Shown piece after piece: positions 1-12,800 of a DNA stretch of 64,000 bases. Position 1 is the first letter of the stretch. Each line of letters opens with the position of its first letter. The translations under genes and the position numbers were made by a program. Source of the DNA: Bursaphelenchus xylophilus. Lineage: Eukaryota; Nematoda; Chromadorea; Rhabditida; Aphelenchoididae. Where the stretch lies: positions 1,240,001 to 1,304,000 of the forward strand of contig CAJFCV020000005.1 in the NCBI GenBank assembly GCA_904066235.2, written 5' to 3'. The notes beneath the pieces were generated by a model, which worked only from the letters and a program-made list of their open reading frames with translations, was not told the DNA's origin and made no database searches.

Positions 1-2279
1 ATATATATTGCAACTCTACTCACAACCTGCCTTCTCCATTCTCAATAATCCACCATGACATCCACCCCACCGGCGTACTGTAACCCCAATTCTACAGCCG
101 AAATAGTAAAAAAAAACGGGAAGAGGGGATTCTCGTAGACTTCGGGGTCCGTCGCGTTTTTATTTTCCAGTCTTATCCCCCCACCCTTGAAAAGAAGAAT
201 TTTTTTCTCGTCGCTTCTCCGCACCGACCTCTCCATCCTCCAGCCACCTCTACGCGCTGGCTTCGTGGCCAATCGTCGGGACGGGCCCCTAAGCCGCCGC
301 CACTAGAGCGCACCCCCCTTTCCCCAACCACAGCACTCGTTGACTTTTGGGCCAGAAATTTTTATTATTCCTCCCCGACGTTACAACACCCGCATTCTAC
401 GTGGAAAATCGATGTTTCGAGGGCTTTTGGGACGGGATTTTTTGGACGAAAAATTTGAATAATTTTTGGAATAGTGCTGGGAATTAGCATAAATTTGACG
501 GAATATTAAATTTCAGACTTGATATCATGTCTACAATATTTTTCTACCGTATACCGTAATATTCAAAAAAATTTTAATTATGCAAATTTATGCAAATTTC
601 GGAAATTTTCAAAAAAAAGTGTCTAGAATTAAATTATAAGGTCTGTAAGCAACCCTGAAAAAATTTTAGCCTCCGGCAACGTCTACGTTTCGAGAAAAAC
701 CCAAAAAGATTCAAAAAAATCCCGAAAAAACAGCGGTCGCTACTGGCCCAGTAGCCGGCTGACCCCGCAGGAACGCGCTGTACGGGAGTGGGATATGTAT
801 TTATTCTCCGCGAAGCTTGTCAAATATTTACATTCTTGCGTGTGTGTTTCACTTTATCTTCGTCCACCACGCCGGTGTTTGCCGCTGGGAAATATTTGCA
901 TTGAGCTGGTGTGTACCTTGGCTCCGGCCCTCCGAACTTGATGCTGGACGTTCCAGCATCATCCTCGAGGGGAATGGAGAACTTTACGAGAGAATGAATA
1001 AAAATTTTGGTGGAAAAGAGGCCAAATTAGCGTAAGAGAGCCAAAATGAGATTTTTTGGATTATCCTTTAAAATTCCGGCTAAAAATCGGTGATTTTGGA
1101 AAATTCAAGCTGTCTGGATGATCTAACATTGACCAGAAGGCTATCATAGTTTAATATGATGAATAAAAATCAGCTTTCAAAAGCAGAAAATGAGATTTTT
1201 AGGCTGAAAAATGGAATTCTTGAAGGAAAATGCTGTATCTTCTTCAAACCTTACAAAATCAATTTTTAGCGGCCAAAAAGTTGACTTTAAGATTTTTACC
1301 TTGTACTGCACAGTCTCTACCGTGATATTCAAGAATTATTTTTGCCAACGAAAGACTATAAAGATTGAAGAGAGCCGTCAGAGAAAACATGTTGATTTTT
1401 TGAACTTTTGGCGATATTTTTGCCAATTTTTCAAGTAAAAAGTCAATTTAACTGGCAATTTTTTCAGCCCAAGAATCAAGGATTTTTGGGCAAAAAATTG
1501 GATTTTTTAAAATTTTTAACCCAAAAAAATTTTTGAAAAAAAATCAAAATTTTTTGGCCGAAAAATGTCGCGAAAATCAGTCCAGCGACAAAAAATCCGT
1601 GAGAAAAATCGCTCCAGCGACCTTGCAAACTTACAAATATCGCATGTAAACCACTTGGCCAAAAATTTTTTTGGCCAAATCCAGCTTTTTGGCCCCTCTA
1701 CAGTACCCCGGATTACACCCGAGATTCCGTGGAATCCATTACTTTTTTTTTTTTAATTCCCTCTTCCAAAAAGAAAAATTCCGTCGGAGCCGGCTCTTAT
1801 TGCAATTTCTGAAGCTCTCCATTTCTGGGGACCGTCAAGGGGGGGGGGATCCTCATTTCGACGCGCCCTGCGGCCATTCACCGTTCCTCAAAAGCCTCCC
1901 CATTTATTGCGCTTTTTATTTCGCACTTTTCTTTTATTTTTAGGACATTTTTGCGGATGACGTTAGAGTCTACACACAACTGAGAGTGTGCAGAGAGGGC
2001 CAGAGGGAAATTTGGAGAAATTTTTTGACAATTACCATAGTAGAATCCGTGAATTTTTGACCTCATCGGACAACGTGGCTCCAGAGAAAGTTCAAGTAAA
2101 ATGGCTTCAAGTCAGCTCTTAATTGGGTGTGAAAACACTCCGAGCGGACTTGTTCTCGCCAAAACGATGACGTCATTGTAATGGGTAGATGTTAGCGCGG
2201 GGTAATACGTCATTATCCCGTAATATTGACGGTCATGGGATCAATTTGGGGTTTTAGGCAATTTTAGAGGGTAAATATG

Positions 2280-2990
2280 CACTTTAACGTCACATATAGC
2301 AATTCACAGTATTCTGCATTTCATCATCAATAGTTTATAGTGCTTCAATTACCATGTCGTATTTGAAAATCGCGATTTTTTGATAAATTTTTGTTATCAG
2401 ACCTCGTTTTGCAATCGTTGATGTTTGTGATGAAATTTATGCAAATTAACGTATGATTTTTTTAATTTTCTTATTTTCCTATACCTTATGGCTTGTAATA
2501 CTATTGTTGTGTCCTATTTACAACATGTTTGATATCTAAAAAATCGATTTTTTTGCCTTCTTCCTTATTGTACTGTTTTTTGATGACTATGATGTTTTAT
2601 GCAAATTTCTTCCAGTTTAAAATAGTTTAATCATGCCCTTACTGCATAGTAAGCTCATCATGGCTTCTTAGTTTAGATCTGTATGTTCACCGCTTACAAT
2701 TTTTATCAAAACCGAGATTTTTTGTACTTTTACCTTACTTTAGTCCACCTTGATACTCATGATGAAATTTATGCAAATTTCAGCATTTTGCAGGCTTTTT
2801 TGGTTAGTTTTTTACGGCTTTGTATATTTTTCAATGCTCTGGCTTTCATTTTGTGACACTTGCAATATCTTTTCGACATATAAATTGGCATTTTTTGACG
2901 ATTTTATATTACTTTAGTCACTTTATTGCCTACTGTAAGATTTATTCAAATTTCTGCACTATCCCTTATTTCTTTTGCGCTTCTTTGCCA
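2280..2990. repeat. Degenerate ~165-bp tandem repeat carrying ATGCAAAT
   Basis: Four diverged units. Each has a TGATGAAATTTATGCAAATT-like core near 2430, 2590, 2760 and 2935, followed by TTTTTTTGATT-type stretches. ATGCAAAT is the POU octamer sequence. Units are too diverged to fix exact borders. Confidence 0.6.
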
Positions 2991-3544
2991 TCCTGCTGCA
3001 TCACCAATGTCCCCTCTACCATACCTTCACATTTATGACCCCTCGCTCGCCGCGATTCTTCCGGTATTCGGGCGGCGACCGAAACCATAATATAATATAG
3101 GTGAAGAGGTGGGGGGAGAGTTGAGAGTGGAGCCCTGCTCTTCGGGCAGGGGTCTCCTCTCCTCCTTTTTTCTTCTTCTTCTTGTCATCGAATGCCCCAC
3201 GGTATAAGGCAAGGTTTGTTTGCACAGTTTCATGTGCGCGGCGACCGAGGCAAGGGGCGCAACGGCCAAACGACCCCACCCGCCGTGGATTTGAAGCGGG
3301 ACGGAGGGAAGGCAGAGGGACAAGCCGAAGGGACCGTTGAGGGGATTACGTGAACTATGACTCGTTGAAGAGCGGAAGAGTCATAAACCCGGATATTTTG
3401 AGGGAAATTTCAAAAAATCTAAAATTTAAGTCAAAATTTTTTTGTCGTATAAAATGTCCACTAAACCGAATTTTGCGTAGAAAATGTGGAGATTACCTAC
3501 AAAAATTACATTTTTTTCATAAAATTTCCAAAATTACCGTAGTT

Positions 3545-3990
3545 TTCCAATGATTCTTGCAAAAAATCTCAAAATACATTTCATCGTATAACATTTCGAT
3601 TAAGACATGTTGTGATAAAAGATTTGACATTTAGATTCTAAATGCCCTCAGAGAGGTAGGCGCATGGAAAAATGTCGGATTTTACCAATGATTTTAAGTT
3701 AAAATCGCAAAAAATCTCAAAACGCATTTCATAGTATAACATGTCGACTATATCAAGTTGGGATAAAAAATACTAAATTTAGCTCCTAAATGCCCTCAGA
3801 AAGGTAGGTGCATGGAGAACTGACGTATTTTACCAATGATTTTAAGATAAAATGGCAAAAAATCTCAAAACACATTTCATCGTATAACATGTCCGAGAAC
3901 TTACAATTTAGATAAAGAATGTTTGTCAAATGTTCTGGGCGCCCTATTTTTGCGAAATCGTGAAAACAACCCCGTATTTTACAATTGAAA
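3545..3990. repeat. Three ~145-bp tandem repeats
   Basis: Each unit contains AAAAAATCTCAAAA, TTTCATCGTATAACAT, AAATGCCCTCAGA and GGTAGGTGCATGGA (small variants), followed by TTTTACCAATGATTTTAAG. Units start near 3550, 3695 and 3840; the last is truncated. The ATCGTATAACAT piece belongs to the same motif family as the ATCGTATAAAA palindromes further right. Confidence 0.75.
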
Positions 3991-4859
3991 TTTGCATAAA
4001 CAACATTTTGTCGTATAAAATGTCAACTTTCAAGGTTTTTACTCAAAATTTTGCGACATTCTACGTTTCTGAGACCAAACTCGACTTCAGAAGGGTATCA
4101 GGTTGCCGTTGACTTCCTAAATCTGCAAAATTTCTTTTTTTGATTTTTTCATTTTGCCGATTTTTCGGTTCAAAAAAACCGCCGCCATTCCGTTTTTTGT
4201 TTGCACACCTTGATGGCAACGGTGGGTACGGAAGGCGGAAGAAGCGGTTTTTCGGGCGCAAATGACAGCATGTTCAAAATAATTTGAATTTCGAAAGGTT
4301 TGGGAGGTTAAAAAAAATTTTCATAAGTTCGAAAAAACTTGAAATATTCAAATTAAAACATAGCAAGAGTAAGAATGACGTATTTTAAAATCATTTTTAG
4401 ACAAATTCCTTCGTATTTAGCCAAAAAACCAAACATTTACATCGCAAAATCACCTAATTTTTGGCCTACCTTACATCAGCTCTCATGGATAATATAAAAA
4501 TTCTCGGCAAATCACGCGAGCCCCGCATGATGATTGAAAATGGACACCAGCTATCGTATTTCACAACCACTCACCGCACGGACAGAGTAATTGGCGGCGA
4601 AACGGGAGAATAATTGGCGAAAGGGGGGATTAAAAAGCCAGCGAATCAAGTGTGCCGAAGAGGAATTAGTGCGGAGTTTGCGGGGTAAATGGCTTATTAG
4701 GGACTGTGGTTACTGTAGTTGCGTTTTTGGATAGATGGGACAGGAAGTTACTGGGTGAAAATTAATATTTTGGCCATGATATAGGTAGAACTTTCACAAA
4801 ATCATCAAAAATGTTTGTAATTACATATAAAATGGTCCAAAAACACTCGGTGCGACGTA

Positions 4860-6115
4860 TTTTACCTAAGCTTTTCTCTATTTTTGTTAGCGACAAGTGA
4901 TACGATGAAACCTGCTCAAGTCCAAATTCCGACCTGCGCCCTAGAATAGTCTCAATACAGTATTTTTTTTTGATTAGAAATACTGTATAAAACTGTTTCC
5001 AATCATTTCCATTAACTTGCGACAAGTTATACGGTGAAACCTGCATAAGTCCAAATTCCGACCTGCACCCTAGGATAGCCTCAATAAAATATTTTTTTGA
5101 CCAGAAATACTGTCTAAACCCTTCTGGGATTGATTTTCTACCATTTCCACTTATTAGCGACAAGTTATACGATGAAACATGTATGAAGTTTAAACCGCAA
5201 GCTGCGCCCTAGAAAGCAGATAAAAATGCCAAAACAGTAATTTATGCACTTTATCAAGGTTAGTGAGACGCTACAAACATCTCAGAACACAAGCCAACGT
5301 ATTTTAAACCCCCTTTTTCGATAATTTTGTCTTGTTCCTCACGTCGCTCCGAATGCAGGTCTCCGTGCTTCTCACGGGACCATAATAACTGTGACAGCGC
5401 TACAGTCTCTCGCTCGCTTGGACGTTTTGCGGCTGGCCCGCATCTTTCTGTTTCGCGTTCTTCTGGCCGCACAAAAATAATATATCGGTCGCGGGGTTTT
5501 GGGCTGTTGTGCTCCATCCCCCCTTCTTCTCCATCGGTCCATGGACTAGTTTTTATTATATTATTCCATCCACTTTCTTTTCCGTGCGTTTTTGATTCGA
5601 TTATCGATTGTGGCCTCATGGCCGGAGGGGAAGTTGCGGTTTAATGGGTCATTAGTGGTAGTTATGTTAATTTTAGGGTAGTATTTTGTTATTGACTATG
5701 TTAAACATGGCCTGAAAGACACTGATGAGAACAAGAGATCAATTTTACGCAACATTCCGGGCATTGCGACACTTTATACGACGAAAAATTAAATATGCTA
5801 TAGCGCAGGCTGCGCCATATAATCTAACTGTTAAATATATCGTCTACTTTGGAAAAAGTCTCTATATTTTTGCCTTATTAAGGTTTTGCTCGAATACCAG
5901 GTTGTCGACAAGTTATACGATAAAACCTTTCAATTTGATAATCGGCAAGCTGCGCCCTAATAATTTATGAACGATGTCACTATTTGCACTAATAGTTATC
6001 CCTGGGTGACTTTTTAACCTTCGAGTTTGTCAATTTATAAAAATGTGACAGAATTGACATGTTGTTATACGACAAATCGTGTTCAAAGGAAAGATCGCAA
6101 GCTGCGCCCTAGAAA
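4860..6115. repeat. Composite repeat: ACAAGTTATACGATGAAAC plus CTGCGCCCTAG
   Basis: Six diverged copies pair a GACAAGTTATACGATGAAAC-like half-palindrome with a downstream GCAAGCTGCGCCCTAG motif. They lie near 4890, 5025, 5160, 5770, 5910 and 6065. The first three form a tandem array of about 130 bp per unit; the others are spread around a GC-rich island. The CTGCGCCCTAG motif recurs inverted in the syntaxin-5 intron (52.3-53.4 kb) and next to the HRD1 exons (57-59 kb). Confidence 0.7.
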
Positions 6116-6831
6116 TAAATCCAAAATTTTCTTAATTACACCAGTGGTGTCCAAGATGTTGTTTGATGCCACTAGCCGGTCAATTTCGTTACCCAGTACC
6201 TCTAAAATCCATATAAAGTAATTCTTTTCCCCTCCGGAGCCCCCCAAAGAACCCGCGCATTTGTGGTTGGGCGCTCTTTTTAGAGACCGACCGTAGAAAG
6301 GAAGACGAAGAGAATTGGGAAGGCGGGTGACCGGATCGGGATTCAGAAGGGAGGCACACGTCCCCTCCATCCTCTCGCCGTCTTCCGAATTCTCCGAAGC
6401 GACAGGGGGGCTCGAATTTTTGAGACCCCGTTTTTTACCTTAAGGCAATTTTATCGATTGGTTTTTTGACATCCCCAACATGCCGGAGGGCATGAATGGA
6501 ATGTCAAAAGGGAAGGGAGTCCCTACAATTTTAGGTTACATCAATAACGAACGGGAAAAATGAGATTTTTGCGGCAAAACCCCGTATTTTCCTCAAATTT
6601 TTGAGATTTTTCAATATTTCTCAATATTTTATGAATTTTTATGATGGCTGAATAAATTCTACAGCATCTGCTATGGTCCACAATAATTTTTCATCGCGAT
6701 TTTTTCGAGATTTTTTCATTTTTACTCCAAAAATTTTTCATCGTATAAAATGTCCGCATTCCAGGTCACGCTTCATATTGTTGGACAAAAACTTGGGAAC
6801 GTCATTACTGAGTAGTGAGACGATATTTAAG

Positions 6832-6842
6832 CTCTAATTCAG
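6832..6842 (+). promoter_or_regulatory. Probable spliced-leader acceptor for pha-4
   Basis: CTCTAATTCAG lies 12 bases before the start codon, and no matching donor-bearing upstream exon is evident. This is the layout of a trans-splice acceptor. It could instead be the acceptor of an unseen upstream non-coding exon. Confidence 0.5.
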
Positions 6843-6854
6843 CCAAGGCTGGCT

Positions 6855-9800
6855 ATGAATCCAAACCAGCCGAACACTTCCCCAATGGCCAATTCTCTGC
6901 AAGCGTTGAGCGGCACGGCGCTGCCCATACTGAATAACCTTCAAATCTCGTCCACAGCCAACGCCGCAGCCATGCTGGAGAGCAGCAATCTGTATTCGAA
7001 TGGGGTAAGTTTGAAATTTCAGCGAGAATTTTTGGAAAAATTTTGAAAAATTAAAAAAAAAACATTGTAAAATACGTCGTAATGAATCAGGTCGGACATC
7101 AAAAAATTTTTTTTTGATGTCAAAAAATTTATTTTGGAGTAATTTTCCCCAAATTCGCACTGCACAGTGCAAAAAATTAAAAAAATTGACTGCACCGTGC
7201 GAAAAATCAAAAAAATCTTGCACAGTGCAGCTGCGACAGTCAAAACGAAAAATTTTTGCCGCACAGTGCACACGCGACAAAACTGAGTATTTTGCACAGT
7301 GCAAGCGGCGACAAAAGTTTTCGCACCGTGCAAACGCGACAAAATGAAAAATTCTGCACTGTGCAGTGAGAAAAAAGCTGATTTCACTGCACTGTGCAGT
7401 AAAAAGGCTATTTTCACTGCACAGTGCAAAGAAAAAAGGCTATTTTCACTGCACAGTGCAATGAAAAAAGGCTGATTCCACTGCACAGTGCAATAAAAAA
7501 AGATAATTCCACTGCACAGTGCAATGAAAAAGAAGTGTTTTTTGATTGATAAGAGCTTGAAAAATGACAAAATTTCGGTCAAAAAAGTGCAACCTCTCAT
7601 TGAAATACCCAACCGATGAACTGCTAGCCCAGCCGCCCCTTCCTCCCTTTCTTATTTATCTTTTACAAATATTTGTTGTAGCTCTCTTTACACAAGTTTT
7701 TCGTATGTTTGCTGTAAATGTTTATATTTAACCGTGTTTTAAATTTCGTCCCCGCCCCTTCGGCGGTGCGGTTTATTTGCAAATGTATACGACGGGGCTT
7801 GGACGAAATGAAATAGGAAAAATTTTTTGAAAAGTGAGAAGTTTGAAAAAAATATTTATATTAACAATAATCTAATACCTAAATGACACAAAAAATGTCT
7901 TTATGGTGTTCTAAAAATGACAAACGCTTTAGCAAACCTCTTTTCATGGCACCCATGCCCTTTTTTGGAACTAAAAAAAAGTCTTTTTCGCACAGTGCGA
8001 TGAAATTTTTAAATCGATAAATTTTTTACCATCTTTTTTCAACTAGACTAAAGTTATGTTAGATGGATGTTTAGCCTCCCAAATAGCCTCAATTTATCCC
8101 ATCAACCTCTAATTTATCTTATTTTAGACATTAGAAAAACCGATTTTATTATTGCATCTGCACGGTGCAATCAAAATTCAAAATCGTGTTTTTTTCGAAT
8201 TTCTCAATGAAAAATGAAGACACAAGAAAATAAGACGTATTTTAAATACAATTATCTTCTAACTAAGACAATAAAAATTTAGAAATACCTTATTTTAGCC
8301 TCTAAAATACGATGTTTTACTTTTGTCAACGCACTGTGCGGATTTTTGAAAATCTTTTTTTCTTTATTATCGCTAGTAAAAAAAGTGTGGCACCAAATTT
8401 TAATCAGCACCTTTTCCTGAGCCTGCAAATTTTGGCTCTTTCTCGCCCTTTAAAGCAATTTTATTTGAAAAAATTCCGGGTGGAAAGTGACCAGCCCACT
8501 TTCGCCCAAGAAGAGCGGTTGATAACTCGCTCCACTATCGCCGCCGATGCCCGACACGGTGTCAGGCATTCGAAAAAACACCAGTTATCTTATCAGCGGT
8601 CAGTTTTTGGAGGGACCTTTCCCAGAACGGATCTTCGGCTGGGTTAAAAGCCCGTTTTCAAGTGCCTGTCCCATTTTCCAACTAAAAGTTTTGACCTCAA
8701 TCTTAAGACTAGACCTTTTTAGAGGTTCTATGATTATTAAAAGCCCAGTTTTCTTACTGTATTTTCCAAAAAATCCATTTTTTGGCCAATCCTTTGACCT
8801 CACAAAAATCCCGAGGAATTAGGATATTACGCGACTTTACGACCGCAATATTTTCTTTTGCGCAAGCCTTTTGTCGCATTAGATCTTACCGCACGCATAA
8901 ATGGCAATAAAATTCATATTCCTTCATGGAAACATCTCCGTAATAATACATGTTACCGTAATCAAGTTTTTATAGGTTTACGGAACCCACCGTGTCGTAT
9001 TTTACATCCTACATGGCAATTTTCCTTCATTTAGAGTTTTAGAATAGTATTTAACGTTTTTTATTCCAAAAATTTGAAAAAGCGACGTTTTATACGATGA
9101 AATGTGCTTGGACATGTTACTTCGTATAACTTGTCGCTTTTTGGGAATTTTTGATTAAACATATTTGCGCATGATTTTAAATAAAAACAAACATTTTGGG
9201 ACTCCGTATTTTACGCTTTCTGCTTGAACTTTTGATGCAAATTTGATCAAAAACATTGTTTTACCCATCAAATCCAAATTTTTCCAAAAAACCCATCTTT
9301 CTCCAATTTTTCTGCAAAGTTGCATGTCATATGCCGCCGATAGGTCTTAATCATAAAAATGAGTCGATCGCCGCTTGCTCATGGGCCAGTTATCATGCGA
9401 ATATTGTTATTGAGGTTATCAGTTCGGGGGTCTTAGCGGGAAGTGGCGATTCATCGGCGAGGGAGTTTGAGCGCCCTTTCGGAGGGGGGAATTATGAATT
9501 GTGGAGGGCAATCTATGCTTTCTTTTTGGTTCTAATCACTGTTAGGGGTGGTGGCGACGATTTTGAGGGTAAATTTTGATTTTGACCGGTTTTTGGGGTT
9601 TTAAAGGACTTGTCGTATAAAATGTCACTTCACTTTTGATTTTTGAAGTCTGAGAGGTTTGTAGAGGCATAGGCTACTATCTAAAAACAGCAGGGTATGC
9701 TTTTACACGCTTACGGAGCTTTTATATTACTTTAGTGATCAAGATCAAATTCTTCGTATAAAATGTCGCCCAACATGAATTTTCCCCCATTTTTGAACTC

Positions 9801-12800
9801 CAGCTATTCTACAACCTACAGAGGTTGTTTTGCACCAAAAACTTCCTATTTCCTATATTGCTTTACCGTGTTCAAGCTATCAAAACTTCTCTTCGTATAA
9901 AACGTCCCCTTCCTCCGTCTCCGATCTCTGATTTCCATAACAAGCGCGAACCCGCTCCCCAACTGTTGCAGGACCGAAAATAACCGCCTGAAGTCGGGGT
10001 AGGCTGAAAGCCATTGGGCGGATAAGAATAGAAACACTCGCCGCGCGCATTTTACGGTCCTTTTTTTCTTTTCACGTCCGATTGCGCAATAATGGATTGG
10101 GGCGACCGTATCGTGTTCGAATGGGGAGTCCCATTCCGTCTTCTGTGGGGGTTATGCTGTGGTCCCCATTGTTCTCGGCGACATTGTATGGGCGGTAATA
10201 GAGTTTTCCGAAGGGGTTTGCGCTGCAAAACTAATGAAAAAGGGGAAGAGTGGGCGGATTTTCCGGAATTTTGGGGTTAGAGAAAATCATTGTGATCTGA
10301 CAATGATCTCAGCGATTTTTTGGCCTAATTGACGGTATAATTATGTGGAAAAAACGGTAAATTTTAGGCTAGTCATCAGCTATGATGGGTAATATAATTT
10401 TGATCTGAAAAAATAATTTTTTTGTAAATTTCTGGTAGAAAACTGTTGAATTATCAAGTAAAAGGCCTTATTTTTTAATTGAGGGAGGTTTTTCATGCCG
10501 AGACTTATGAAAGTTGCATAAAATCGTAATTTTTTGAAATTTTAGACCAATCTGCCCGATTTTTTTGCTTTTTTGGGTTTTTTTTGAATCGTTAATCTCA
10601 AAAATAGCTTATATGCAAATAATAGTCTATGTCACACTTTTATCTAACTGTTTTTTAATGTAAAATACGCATTGTATAACATTTTTTTCATTTTTGTCCC
10701 AAAAACCGCAAAAAATCTGAATTTTTTGTCAAATTTGGTGATTTGACCTTTGCCTTTGACTTTCTTTGACTTGTAATAGGCCTCAACTAGTCTCTATTTT
10801 CCAACCAAAAGATTTGCCGACAAGAAACATAAAGCTTTCCTCAAAATTTTATATTATCCATCATAATGGCGGCCATTAATCTCATTAGCCCCACCCATCT
10901 CTCCTCACTTTCGCCCTGATGCGTAATTTCGTCTTATTCCGGCGGCGTGAAGCATCATAAACCTTTTGGAATCACGACCAGCGTTTTTTATCGCTTTTCC
11001 CTCTCCGCCAATCGAAGGGGAAGAGGGGGGCCTGACTCATGCAAGCCCCATCGAAAATCGTCTCGCCCTTCGCTTTTTTCCCGACTTTTTCCGTCCGTCC
11101 TGAATTCCGTTGGGCCAAAAGTCGGCGAGTTTTGGAATGAGTTAGTCATTCCGTGGCTACGTTGTCGCTGATTGGCCGAATTCGGCGATCAGCCAATCAG
11201 CGGGCCGCTCGCAATGGCACGGAGAGATTTGAGGATTACAGGATTTTGAGAGTGTGGATTAGCGATTTTCTGACGGAATATGAGAGAATAGAGCGTTAGC
11301 GATATGCTATGATGATTTTTTAACCTTTGGGATTTTGTAAAATACGAGTTTTTTAAGTCTCGCTGAGACAGGTCGAAATTGAAAAATTGGTAAAATTTTG
11401 GCAAACGTTGTATTTTAAACAAACATAAAATGTTTTCCGACTAATTTTCATGACATTTATGGCCTCAGGGCATCTTATTTAGTTGTAATTTGATTGAAAA
11501 ATTACGAAAAATCTCAAATTTTGCTTTTTTCATCGAAAAATAGGCTTTTATTGTAAGATACGACCAACTTTTCTATTAAAAAATACTTGAAACATACTCC
11601 TCTATACTCCAGGAGTCACTTGGAGCATTTTAAATGCTATTTAATCGCATAATTTTTTATATTTTTCTCAAAATTTTTGTAAAATTTTGCTTTTTCTCTC
11701 ATTTCCTCAAATTTTTTAGTTTCAAACCATGTCGAGTGCGGACTATGCGAACCAAATGATGTCCACATACACTGCGCCCGGCATCAACTACCCTCAATAC
11801 GCGTACAGCACCAATCTGGCGAACGCGACCTTGTACGGCCAAAACTATGACAACTATGCGGCCGGAACGGTGGCGGCGCTGCAACAGGCCGGAGTGGCGT
11901 ATAATTTCAATATGGGACAGTTGAGTGACACGTCGTCGGTGCCGCAGAGCAGTTCGCCGTTGGAGGAGGAGTTGAGCAGCAGCTCGAGGGGCAATGGCGG
12001 AGGTCGGGGAAGACGGAACAGAGAGGATGGAACTGTTACTTTCACACATCAGGAGTTGGTGAGTTGAACTTTATTTTTGCTATTAGGTAGACAAGCCCTT
12101 AGGCTATCAAATTTCCAAAAATGGAGGGTTTTAATTCACTTGGCCAAAAGCTATGGCTCATTTTCTAAGATCAAGATTTTTAAAACCTTGAAAGGTAAAA
12201 GTTACTATTTAAGACTCTCAAGTAGTAAAAAACTTTAATTTATTTCTTTCTGGTGAACGCAAAGTCCTTGGACTGTTATTCTTCCAAAAATCAGTTTAGC
12301 AGATAGGCTTGGCCAAAAGTTATGGCCAATTTTCTAAAACAAAGATTTTTGCTACCCTGAGAAGTAAAAGTTACTATTTAAGACCCTTATATAGCTAAAA
12401 AGGTGAACTCAATTTTTTGTGGTGATAGCAAAACCCTTAGGCTATATATTTTCTAAAAATCAGTTTGGCAGATGCCCGTCGCCAAAAGTTATGGCCAATC
12501 TTTTAAGACAAAGATTTTTAAAATATTGACAAAGTAAAAGTTACTATTTAGAACCGTTATATAGTAAAAAAAGTTAACTTTATTTTTTATGGTAGTTTAG
12601 CAGTCCTTAGGCTGTTTATATTCTAAAAACCATTTTGATAGTTGCACTTGGCCAAAAGTTATGGCCAATTTTTTAAAATTCAGGTTTTGTAATTTTTGAA
12701 AAGTTCAAATTACTATTTAACCCCTTAAACCTGTAAAAAATAGCAAAAAAAAATTACCGTTGTAAAATACGGCCTTTGCAATTATCTGCTTAGTGTATCT

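Larger units (their letters stand above)
1..6831. other. Upstream region of pha-4, no supported gene
   Basis: No open frame here has convincing composition or splice context. The stretch is AT-rich with homopolymer A/T runs. GC-rich, apparently unique islands interrupt it at about 220-420, 3010-3340, 4500-4720, 5340-5640 and 6230-6420. A perfect TGACGTCA site lies at about 2168. Tandem repeats occupy about 2280-2990, 3545-3990 and 4860-6115 and are listed separately. The islands are candidate pha-4 control elements, but only their composition and position support that. Confidence 0.5.

Noticed and set aside
54..137. Short frame starting MTSTPPAYCNPNSTAE at the left edge
   Set aside because: It stops after 27 codons in an A-run and has no supporting donor. 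It might be a distant first exon, but nothing links it to pha-4.
5260..5644. Two long overlapping frames in a GC-rich island
   Set aside because: Both strands are open through the same GC-rich sequence. Neither has domain-like composition or splice signals, so regulatory sequence is more likely.
9256..10280. Frames in GC-rich parts of pha-4 intron 1
   Set aside because: Short, unspliced and low in coding character. Treated as possible intronic control regions only.
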